DNA of 64,000 nt from NCBI RefSeq assembly GCF_042932805.1, contig NZ_CP170633.1:1612001-1676000 (forward strand), given 5' to 3'. The notes beneath the pieces are model-generated. The model saw nothing but the letters and a program-made list of their open reading frames with translations, was not told where the DNA came from and did no database searches. This DNA is from Ascidiaceihabitans sp029251465 (GTDB lineage Bacteria; Pseudomonadota; Alphaproteobacteria; Rhodobacterales; Rhodobacteraceae). The translations under genes and the position numbers were made by a program. Of the stretch, positions 52,250-60,418 are shown one piece after another. Position 1 is the stretch's first letter. Every line of letters starts with the position of its first letter.

Positions 52250-54409
52250 ATGGCCACGTATACAGTCACGACATCAAATTGGAACGACCCGGCATTCTGG
52301 GCCGCGATAAGCCAATCCGGGCCGGGCCATACGCTTGATTTTTCCGCTTTGCCCTCCAACTTTGATGTGGATTTTTGGCCTGATGGCGACAGAATTGTCA
52401 TCGGCAACGGAACGTCGAATTTTACGATCGGTGACAGCGATAATGGTGGTTCCTCGGACGCGCAAATGGGCGGTACGACGCAGCTTGAATATTTCACAAC
52501 CGTCATTTCATCCCAAGGGAATGACATGAACGATGGCGGGTCGAATTCCGACACGCTGATCGGCGAAGGCGGCCAAGATACATTATCAGGGAATGGCGGC
52601 AACGACTACATCGAGGGCGGCGATGGTAATGATCGGCTGTCGGGCGGATCCGGCGATGACACCTTGCATGGCGGCAGCGGCGACGACACTTTGTATGGCG
52701 GCGACGGCGACGATTATATGGTTGGCGGCGCTGGGAATGATACACTCTATGGCGGGTATGGGAACGACTCCATCAGTGGCGGCGATGGCCACGACCTGAT
52801 CCAAGGCGAACAAGGCAACGATACCATCGACGGCGGCGCGGGCGATGACACGATCCGCTTTACCGACAGTTCTGGCGTAGATCAGATTGATGGCAGCAGC
52901 GGCGATGACGCGCTGGTCTTTGTCAGTGGCACACCTGTCCTGATTACCTTTAACGGGTTAGAAAACGGCACATACGCCTACGACGGCGGCGGTGGGGCCT
53001 CAGGTACGTTTAGCGACATCGAACACTTTGAAGGTGGATCTGGAAAGGACACGCTGGATTTCAGCAACCTGCCTGACGGGGTTACGGTAACCTACACAGG
53101 CAACGGTGCAGGTTCGATCACTGACGGCACACAGACGATCACGTTTAACAACATCGAAAACATGGTCCTGACCGAACATGATGACTCTGTGGATGCAAGT
53201 GCCTCGTGGAATGGCGTTGGCGGGGACAACGTTGGTGAGGACATCGACGCAGGCGGTGGCAATGACACGATCATTGGCGGGAATGGCGGAGATACACTCG
53301 AAGGCGGCAGTGGCAACGATTACATCGATGGCGATTATGGCGACGATGCCCTTTCAGGGGGGGACGGCAATGATACGATCATCGGTGGCAGAGGCAACGA
53401 CACGATCACCGGCGGCGGCGGCGATGACAGCCTGGACGGCGGCCTAGAATCCGACACGTTAATCGGCGGTGACGGCAATGACACAATCGATGGCGGCGAT
53501 GGTGACGACAGTATCGAAGGTGGTGCTGGCAACGATGTTTTCGCCTATTCTGTTGGCGATGGTAACGACACGATTACGGACTTCAATTCTGGAAACACTG
53601 GTACGCTGAGCGACGGCGACGCGACCAACAACGACTCTATTGATCTCAGTGGGTATTACGATCACCTCTCTGAATTATACGCAGATCAAGCTGATGACGG
53701 TGTTCTGAATCAGTCAAACGATGGCTTGGACGGCGTTGATTATTCGGACAACGACCAGTTCGGTTCTGGTTCTCTTACGATACAGGGCGCTAGTGCCGAC
53801 AACTCGAGCTTTACCGAGGAAAACACCGGTGTGACATGCTTTACAAATGGCACCGCAATTCAAACGCCGCGCGGCGATATTTTGATTGAAAACCTGCGCA
53901 TTGGGGACTTGGTTTACACTGCCGACAATGGCGCGCAGCCCATTCGTTGGATCGGAACCCGAACCGTTGGTCGTCAGGCGTTGCAGAACTCTGAAAATCT
54001 ACGACCCGTTCTGATCAAAGCTGGTGTTCTTGGCAACATTCGCCCGCTGCTTGTCTCGCAACAACACGGCATGGTCGTTGGCGACACCAACTTGGTGCGT
54101 GCCAAACATTTGGCGACGACAATGACGGGCGTGCGCATTGCCCACGGCAAAACATCGGTCACCTACGTGCATTTGATGTTCGACGCGCATCAAATCATTT
54201 TCGCAGAAGGCATCCCATCAGAAAGCTTTTATCCCGGCCCGATGGGTTTGAAAATGATCGGGTCTGAAGTCTGCGAAGAGCTGTTTTCAATTTTTCCGAA
54301 CCTACGTCCAAACGTAACCGGACGACCCTGCCCCATTAACGAATACGGCGAAACAGCACGTATTTTTGTTGCGAAAAAGGACCTGCTTCGATCCTTGATT
54401 GCAGCTTGA
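52250..54409 (+). CDS. RTX protein with C-terminal Hint domain, 719 aa
   Basis: Secreted-type protein. After an N-terminal segment MATYTVTTSNWNDPAFWAAI it has two blocks of calcium-binding nonapeptides (GGDGNDRLSGGSGDDTLHGG and GGDGNDTIIGGRGNDTITGG). The C-terminal part, from Cys530 in CFTNGTAIQTPRGDILIENL, is a Hint (hedgehog/intein) domain of the type seen in many roseobacter RTX proteins: GDLVYTADNGAQPIRWIGTR, LVSQQHGMVV. Hint domains can self-cleave; Cys530 is the expected nucleophile. Export by a type I system is likely. ATG at 52250 follows AGGAG. Adhesin or surface-layer role is inference. Confidence 0.85.
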   Translation: MATYTVTTSNWNDPAFWAAISQSGPGHTLDFSALPSNFDVDFWPDGDRIVIGNGTSNFTIGDSDNGGSSDAQMGGTTQLEYFTTVISSQGNDMNDGGSNSDTLIGEGGQDTLSGNGGNDYIEGGDGNDRLSGGSGDDTLHGGSGDDTLYGGDGDDYMVGGAGNDTLYGGYGNDSISGGDGHDLIQGEQGNDTIDGGAGDDTIRFTDSSGVDQIDGSSGDDALVFVSGTPVLITFNGLENGTYAYDGGGGASGTFSDIEHFEGGSGKDTLDFSNLPDGVTVTYTGNGAGSITDGTQTITFNNIENMVLTEHDDSVDASASWNGVGGDNVGEDIDAGGGNDTIIGGNGGDTLEGGSGNDYIDGDYGDDALSGGDGNDTIIGGRGNDTITGGGGDDSLDGGLESDTLIGGDGNDTIDGGDGDDSIEGGAGNDVFAYSVGDGNDTITDFNSGNTGTLSDGDATNNDSIDLSGYYDHLSELYADQADDGVLNQSNDGLDGVDYSDNDQFGSGSLTIQGASADNSSFTEENTGVTCFTNGTAIQTPRGDILIENLRIGDLVYTADNGAQPIRWIGTRTVGRQALQNSENLRPVLIKAGVLGNIRPLLVSQQHGMVVGDTNLVRAKHLATTMTGVRIAHGKTSVTYVHLMFDAHQIIFAEGIPSESFYPGPMGLKMIGSEVCEELFSIFPNLRPNVTGRPCPINEYGETARIFVAKKDLLRSLIAA

Positions 54410-54411
54410 CA

Positions 54412-57400
54412 TCAGTCTTGCGCCATTTCCGACATCTTTACACCAAAGAAAATCGCGTAAAGCGTGGGCACGATGATCAGCGTCAGGATCGTCGCAAAGC
54501 TTAGGCCGCAAATAATGACCACCGCCAGCGATTGGAAAAACGGATCCCACAACAAAGGGATCACACCCAGCACGGTTGTGACCACACCCAATGTCACCGG
54601 TCGCGCGCGACTGACTGCGGCATCGACAATCGACTGCATGCGTTCGCGGCCTCCGTCAATTAAACTGTCGGTCTCGTCAATCAGAACAATGGCGTTCTTA
54701 ATCAACATTCCCGCAAGCGAGAGAATTCCAAGGATCGCCATAAATTCGAGCGCCGTCTGCGTGATGACAAGCCCCCAAACAACGCCGATCAACGCCAAAG
54801 GCACCGTTAGCCAAATGATCAAAGGTTGGCGCACCGCGTTAAACAGCAAGAATACAACGATAATCATCGCACCGAATCCCAGCGGCATAGTCGCGGCCAG
54901 ACCTGCGTTTGCCTCAGCACTGCTGCCAAATTCACCTTTCCATTCGAACGAATAACCGGGCGGCAGATTGATCGCCTCAATCGGTGCGCGCACCGCATCA
55001 AATAGATCACCCGACAGCACACCCGGCGCATTGTCAGACTGTGCAGTGATCGCCAACTTGCGATCTACGCGGCGCAATTTGCTTGCCTCATACACCAATT
55101 CGAACCGATCGACGACCTGCGCGACGGGAACATAACCGCCTGCGACTTGGCTATAGACTTGGACATCGCGCAGCTTTGATGCGTCATCGCGACTATTTTC
55201 ATAAGGGCGCATGACGATCGGGCGCAATTCCTCGGCTTCGCGGTAGACACCTATGCGGCTGCCTTCGAGATGCGCATAAAGTGCGTTCGAGATTTCACCC
55301 TGCGTCAGTCCCAAACGACGCGCATTCTCATTGTCGATCATTGGGCGCAAGATGGGTGTTTGCGCACCCCAATCGTCTTGGATCGCAATGCCACCGGCAT
55401 CGGCCATCACGTCTTTGGCTTGCTGTGACAGACCGCGCAAAATCCGAGGATCAGGTCCATAAAAACGCGCCTCGATTTTTGCACCGCCCCCTGGGCCCAG
55501 CACAAATTTCCAAACTTTGGCGTTGGCGTTTGTGAAATTTGCATCAATCCAAGGTTGGATTTCAGTGCGCAAACCTTCGATCTGCTGATAGGTTTCAACG
55601 TCCACCAAAATCTGGCCGTATGCCGCGCTGGCATCATTCGCCGAATACGTCAGCATGAATCGAGAATGCCCACCACCGGCCACCGTGTTTGTGCTGGTCA
55701 CCCCGTCAAGGCCGCGCACATGTTCATCGATGCGCAGCAAATCCGCCTTTGTTGTCCGAATATCCGTGCCTTCCGGCAAAGAGTAATCGATGACAAATTG
55801 CGCCCGTGTCGAGGACGGAAAGAAGCCCGCGGGCACCATAGACAACCCGATAATTGCCGTCGCAAATAGCCCCAAAACAATCGCAACAGTCACGAACCGC
55901 AAGCGGATCGCGGTTGTCAAAAGCGATCTGTAACCGCGCAAAATAGTGTTCTCGCCTTTTGGTTTCGTTTTGCTGGGCTTCAACATCAGCGTGCAAAAAT
56001 ACGGCGTTAGCCAGACCGCAACCAGCCACGAAAACAGCAGCGCAATCGAAATGGTCCAAAACAAACTGCCCGCATATTCGCCGGTATTATCCGGTGAAAA
56101 CCCGATAGGGGAAAACGCAAGAAACCCCACGATCGTGCCCCCCAACAATGGCCATTTAGTTTGGTTCACAACCGCCGTCGCCGCACTGGCCGTGTCTTCG
56201 CCGTTTTGAACGCGCACCAACGTGCCCTCGACCACAACAATGGCGTTGTCCACCAGCATCCCCAGCGCGATAATCAAGGCACCGAGCGAGATGCGCTGCA
56301 TATCCAAACCGTAGACATACATGCCCACAAGCGTGCCCGCGACGGTCACCAACAGGATGCCGCCCATCAAGATGCCTGATCGCAACCCCATAAAGATCAA
56401 CAACGTACCGACAACAATCGCCAAGGCTATTACCAGGTTCATGACAAAGTCGGACACCGAAGTTTTGACCGTTGCGGATTGATCCGAGATGGGGGAAATT
56501 TCGATGCCGATGGGCCGGTCGTTTATCAGAGTGTCCATGCGGGCTTTGACCGCCTCGCCCATCTCTACGACATTGCCGCCGATGGCGTTTGAAATGCCCA
56601 AACCGATGGCGGGCTGGCCATTGCGATAGAGCAATTTTGATGCGGGTTCTTGCACGCCGCGTCGCACCGTCGCGATATCAGACAACCTAAAGGACGCGCC
56701 GGTTTGCGGATTAACCAATACCAGATCACCAATTGCGGTCACGGAATCTACCGCGTTTGCCGCCCGAAGCGTCAATCTGGTTTCGCCCGCCCGCAGGGAT
56801 CCTCCGGGCGTGACAAGATTTTGCCCCTCAAGCACATCCGCGATTTGACCCGTAGAAATACCCATTTCCGTCAGGCGTGCTGGCGCATATTCAACATAGA
56901 TAATTTCATCTTGCACGCCATTCAAAACGATCTTTGACACACCATCGACCAGCACCAGATCGCGCTGCAAATCCTTGGTGTATTCATAAAGTTCGGGCAG
57001 CGAATACCCCTCGCCGGTGACGGCAAAATACAACGCGAACACGTCGCCAAAATCGTCATAAACTTGCGGGTCCAGCGCGTTGGGCGGCAAGCCTGCCTGC
57101 CCATCTGTGATCTTTGAACGCATCTGCGTGAATTTCTGCGCCAATGCATCGCGGGTTTTGGTTCCAGCAATTTCGAACTCCACTGTGACAGTGCTGAGCC
57201 CCGGTGAAGATACCGACAAGATTTCTTTTACACCGGCCAGTTGTTGCAAGGTATCTTCAATTAAATCAGTGACTTCTTCTGCCACTTCTTCGGCACTTGC
57301 ACCGGGATACGGGGTGACAATCTGTGCTTGGCGAATGATAAATTCAGGGTCTTCAAACCGCGGCAACGCGGTGTAGGCAAAGTAGCCTCCCACCAAAATG

Positions 57401-57459
57401 AGCAGGGTCGCAAGCGCTGAGATCAGACGCTTTTCAATAGCGAAACGGGCCAGATCCAT
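54412..57459 (-). CDS. RND efflux permease, 1015 aa
   Basis: Inner-membrane proton-driven transporter of the AcrB/HAE1 type. About twelve helices, with TM1 at residues 10-30, and two large periplasmic loops after TM1 and TM7. TM4 has GMLVDNAIVVVEGTLV, with one Asp where AcrB has two. Works with the adaptor gene that precedes it by 3 bases; an outer-membrane channel must be supplied elsewhere. Ends 2 bases from the RTX-Hint gene on the other strand. Substrate unknown. Confidence 0.93.
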   Translation of the reverse strand: MDLARFAIEKRLISALATLLILVGGYFAYTALPRFEDPEFIIRQAQIVTPYPGASAEEVAEEVTDLIEDTLQQLAGVKEILSVSSPGLSTVTVEFEIAGTKTRDALAQKFTQMRSKITDGQAGLPPNALDPQVYDDFGDVFALYFAVTGEGYSLPELYEYTKDLQRDLVLVDGVSKIVLNGVQDEIIYVEYAPARLTEMGISTGQIADVLEGQNLVTPGGSLRAGETRLTLRAANAVDSVTAIGDLVLVNPQTGASFRLSDIATVRRGVQEPASKLLYRNGQPAIGLGISNAIGGNVVEMGEAVKARMDTLINDRPIGIEISPISDQSATVKTSVSDFVMNLVIALAIVVGTLLIFMGLRSGILMGGILLVTVAGTLVGMYVYGLDMQRISLGALIIALGMLVDNAIVVVEGTLVRVQNGEDTASAATAVVNQTKWPLLGGTIVGFLAFSPIGFSPDNTGEYAGSLFWTISIALLFSWLVAVWLTPYFCTLMLKPSKTKPKGENTILRGYRSLLTTAIRLRFVTVAIVLGLFATAIIGLSMVPAGFFPSSTRAQFVIDYSLPEGTDIRTTKADLLRIDEHVRGLDGVTSTNTVAGGGHSRFMLTYSANDASAAYGQILVDVETYQQIEGLRTEIQPWIDANFTNANAKVWKFVLGPGGGAKIEARFYGPDPRILRGLSQQAKDVMADAGGIAIQDDWGAQTPILRPMIDNENARRLGLTQGEISNALYAHLEGSRIGVYREAEELRPIVMRPYENSRDDASKLRDVQVYSQVAGGYVPVAQVVDRFELVYEASKLRRVDRKLAITAQSDNAPGVLSGDLFDAVRAPIEAINLPPGYSFEWKGEFGSSAEANAGLAATMPLGFGAMIIVVFLLFNAVRQPLIIWLTVPLALIGVVWGLVITQTALEFMAILGILSLAGMLIKNAIVLIDETDSLIDGGRERMQSIVDAAVSRARPVTLGVVTTVLGVIPLLWDPFFQSLAVVIICGLSFATILTLIIVPTLYAIFFGVKMSEMAQD

Positions 57460-57462
57460 GGG

Positions 57463-58695
57463 TTATTCTCCGACCTTGGTGATGGGCCTGATGACAGTCC
57501 CTTCGCGCAGAAATGACACGCCTGCGGTGACGATCATGTCTTTGGATTGCAAACCCTCGCTGACGACGACGGACGCGCCAGAAACATCGCCAAGCGTCAC
57601 GTCACGGACCGTCACAGTGTTCGATTTTGCATCCACAACCCAGACAAATGCCCCGCCGTTCACGTTGGCGGCAATCGCCGTCAAAGGCACGCTGATACTT
57701 GGCATCGCAGCCTCGTTGCTGGCGACAATCACGCTGCCGACCATGCCAGGCAAAACTTGCGCGCCTTCGGGAACTTTGATCGAAACACGGGCGCGGTAGG
57801 TTTGGGTGCCTGCATCCGCTTGGGTCGAAAATTCAACCAATTCCGCAGGGACCGACGCCCCCGGACGCGCGTCCAATTCCACCACAGATGACGTGTCAGC
57901 CGCCGCGCTCCAGATCAAAACATCGGGGCCCGGCACATCAAAGGCCAGATCCACAGTCGTCAGCGTTTGCAGCAAAACGATGCTTTGGCCGGCTTGGATG
58001 TTCGTGAAATTGTCAACGTCACGACGTGCGACGATACCATCAAACGGCGCGCGCAGGGTTGCATCGTCAAGGTTGTCTTGGGCCCGCCGAAGCTGGCTAT
58101 CCAGACCACGCAAAACGGCAGTCGCGGCCGCGATGTCTTCGGCACGCGCGCCCTCAAGGCCCAATTCCAACTCTTCTTGCGCTGCATTCAACTGTGCTGT
58201 GGCCACCTTGAGCGACGCCTCGTCTTGTTCAAGCTGGGCTTTGGAGACAACCCCACGTTCAGCCAACCGGCGGCTGCGTTCGACTTGTTCTTCGGCCTGC
58301 GTGACCTGCGCCTGCACCGCTGCAACCGACGCCTCAAGCGCTTTGATTTCCTGCGCCCGTGCGCCATTTTGCAACGCCTCAAGCTGTGATTGAGCCTGAT
58401 CACGCTGACTGTTCAGTTGCTCAAGAGCGGCTACAAACGACCGTTTGTCGAGTTGTGCAATCACATCACCGGCCACCACAATCGATGACGCGCGAATGGG
58501 CAGCGCGATCACTTCGCCTGACACTTTGAACGACACTTCGGATTCCTGAGACGGCTGCACAATCGCGGGGTAACGACGCTGCACCGTGCTTGCTGTTTCT
58601 TGAACCACCAGAACCTTGGCAGGGCGCGCAGTGTCTTGCGCATGTCCGGCAGTTCCCGCAATAACAAAGATGGCGGCAGCAATTGAAGTGCGCAT
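57463..58695 (-). CDS. RND efflux periplasmic adaptor (MFP), 410 aa
   Basis: Signal peptide MRTSIAAAIFVIAGTAGHAQ, then the first lipoyl half (EVSFKVSGEVIALPIRAS with GDVIAQLDKRSF), a long coiled coil near residues 100-190 (LEQLNSQRDQAQSQLEALQN), the second lipoyl half (DATLRAPFDGIVARRDVDNF) and beta-barrel domains. First gene of the efflux operon; start at 58695 follows AAGGAC. Divergent from the channel gene with 72 bases between starts. Confidence 0.92.
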   Translation of the reverse strand: MRTSIAAAIFVIAGTAGHAQDTARPAKVLVVQETASTVQRRYPAIVQPSQESEVSFKVSGEVIALPIRASSIVVAGDVIAQLDKRSFVAALEQLNSQRDQAQSQLEALQNGARAQEIKALEASVAAVQAQVTQAEEQVERSRRLAERGVVSKAQLEQDEASLKVATAQLNAAQEELELGLEGARAEDIAAATAVLRGLDSQLRRAQDNLDDATLRAPFDGIVARRDVDNFTNIQAGQSIVLLQTLTTVDLAFDVPGPDVLIWSAAADTSSVVELDARPGASVPAELVEFSTQADAGTQTYRARVSIKVPEGAQVLPGMVGSVIVASNEAAMPSISVPLTAIAANVNGGAFVWVVDAKSNTVTVRDVTLGDVSGASVVVSEGLQSKDMIVTAGVSFLREGTVIRPITKVGE

Positions 58696-58767
58696 GGCAG
58701 CGTCCTTATGTGGTTTCCGTTGTTCTACTCTGATCACATATTGAGGTTGTACGAAAGGCGGTTGTCG

Positions 58768-59202
58768 ATGAGTCTATTTGCTCAAATCACGTTCGGCACG
58801 GTGCTGCTTGGGGCGAGTGCGATCATTCATGTGCTGGTGCTGTTTGCGGTCCTGCCGCTGCTAAGACGCATCGCAAAGCTGCCGATTTTCAAGCGGGATT
58901 TGCCGCGTATCGTCGGGTTGGTCAGTATGATGCTGGCGGCTATTCTGGCATCCCACGGCCTTCAGATTTGGCTGTGGGCGGCAATTTGGCTCGGGTTTGG
59001 TGCGTTTTCGGAACTGCCTACCGCGCTGTATTTTTCGGCCGTAACCTACACGACGCTAGGCTATGGCGACATCGTGCTGGACCCCGACATTCGATTGTTT
59101 GCCACATTCAGTGCCGTTTGCGGTCTGCTTGGGTTCGGGATCAGCACGGCCTTTTTGGTGGGGCTGGTGTCGCGACTTTTGCCCGATTACTTTGAGGAGT
59201 GA
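58768..59202 (+). CDS. Two-pore-helix potassium-channel-like protein, 144 aa
   Basis: Small inner-membrane protein with hydrophobic helices at about residues 6-32, 46-68 and 106-134, and a selectivity-filter segment TTLGYGD at 95-101, matching the Ion_trans_2 group. Gating domains are absent, so any regulation is unknown. ATG at 58768 follows AAAGG. Similar small channels are common but little studied. Confidence 0.82.
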   Translation: MSLFAQITFGTVLLGASAIIHVLVLFAVLPLLRRIAKLPIFKRDLPRIVGLVSMMLAAILASHGLQIWLWAAIWLGFGAFSELPTALYFSAVTYTTLGYGDIVLDPDIRLFATFSAVCGLLGFGISTAFLVGLVSRLLPDYFEE

Positions 59203-59299
59203 TCAAACCGGCAAGCGATCCCTGCACATCTGGTTTAGCATTCTCTTGCAGTTTGCTATACGGAATTGATCGACCAACCCCAAGGACGCATGCCCCCTC

Positions 59300-60418
59300 G
59301 TGATCACGTTTATCCATTCTTCCGATCTGCATTTGGGCAAGGCGTTTGGCCGCTATCCTGATGATGTGCAGGCGCGTTTGCGCCAAGCACGCGCTGACGT
59401 TTTGCCGCGGCTTGCAGCGTTGGCACATGAACACGGTGCCGGTCACATTCTGCTTGCTGGTGACACGTTTGATCAAACCACGCCTGCCCCGTCCGTCATT
59501 CGCCAGGCGTTGAATATGATGCGGGCCGCGGATCATGTAACTTGGGTTTTGATGCCCGGCAATCACGACCATGCCAATGCAACAGAGCTGTGGCGCCAAG
59601 TCGCGCAAGACGCCCCCGACAATGTCGCGGTGTTGCTTGACCCCATGCCATTTGCGCTGTCCGACGCGGCGATGCTGCTGCCCGCCCCCCCCGCCGAACG
59701 GCATCCCGGTCGTGATCTGACCGATTGGTTCGACACAGCGGACACATCAGACGCCTTGCGTATCGGGTTGGCCCACGGATCAGTCACCACGTTTGACACC
59801 AGCGAAGACGGCGCGTCTTCGGTGATCGCGCCGGACCGTGCCAAGCGCGCGGGGCTGAGTTACCTCGCGCTCGGCGATTGGCACGGGCAGCTGCAAATCG
59901 GGCCCGAAACATGGTACTCTGGCGCGCCCGAAGCGGATGGTTTCAAACACGCCAAAACGCCCGCCGCCTTGCTGGTCAAAATCGCTGGAAAAACCGCGTC
60001 GCCAGTTGTAACGTCACTGCCGACCGGTACGATTCACTGGCAACACGCGCAATTGGACATGACCAGTCAAGACGATTGTGTCACTTTGCATTCCGGCGTT
60101 TTGCCAACCTTGAATTCCCGTGCGTTAACCTTGTTTGACCTATCCGTCACAGGATCGCTGGGCCCACTTGCCCGGGTGACGCTTGAACAGGAAATTGCCA
60201 AGACCGCCCCCGACTTTTTGTGGCACAGGGCTGATCTTTTTCAGCTTGCGATGGTGCACAGCACCGATGATCTGGATACGATCGATCACCAAGGTGCCTT
60301 GCGGGCAACGGCCGAAACCTTAGCCGCCGAAGCCGCAGATGAACGCCTGTCCCCCGAAGAGCGTGCCACGGCGCAAGCCGCGTTGTCGCATTTGTTTACG
60401 TTTGCATTGGAGGCGTAG
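59300..60418 (+). CDS. SbcD/YhaO-like DNA-repair metallophosphoesterase
   Basis: Nuclease subunit-like protein of 372 residues. Metal sites: SSDLHLGKAF, LLAGDTFDQTTP, LMPGNHDHANA, GLAHGSVTTFD and ALGDWHGQLQ, as in Mre11/SbcD nucleases. It starts with GTG at 59300; an ATG at 59290 is in another frame. Its stop TAG overlaps the next start, TAGATG, so it is coupled to the ATPase partner. Role in processing DNA ends is inferred from the family. Confidence 0.88.
   Translation: MITFIHSSDLHLGKAFGRYPDDVQARLRQARADVLPRLAALAHEHGAGHILLAGDTFDQTTPAPSVIRQALNMMRAADHVTWVLMPGNHDHANATELWRQVAQDAPDNVAVLLDPMPFALSDAAMLLPAPPAERHPGRDLTDWFDTADTSDALRIGLAHGSVTTFDTSEDGASSVIAPDRAKRAGLSYLALGDWHGQLQIGPETWYSGAPEADGFKHAKTPAALLVKIAGKTASPVVTSLPTGTIHWQHAQLDMTSQDDCVTLHSGVLPTLNSRALTLFDLSVTGSLGPLARVTLEQEIAKTAPDFLWHRADLFQLAMVHSTDDLDTIDHQGALRATAETLAAEAADERLSPEERATAQAALSHLFTFALEA

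Noticed and set aside
52216..52602. Minus-strand frames across the RTX-Hint gene
   Set aside because: Complementary reading of GGxGxD repeats produces long frames; no start signals or known motifs.
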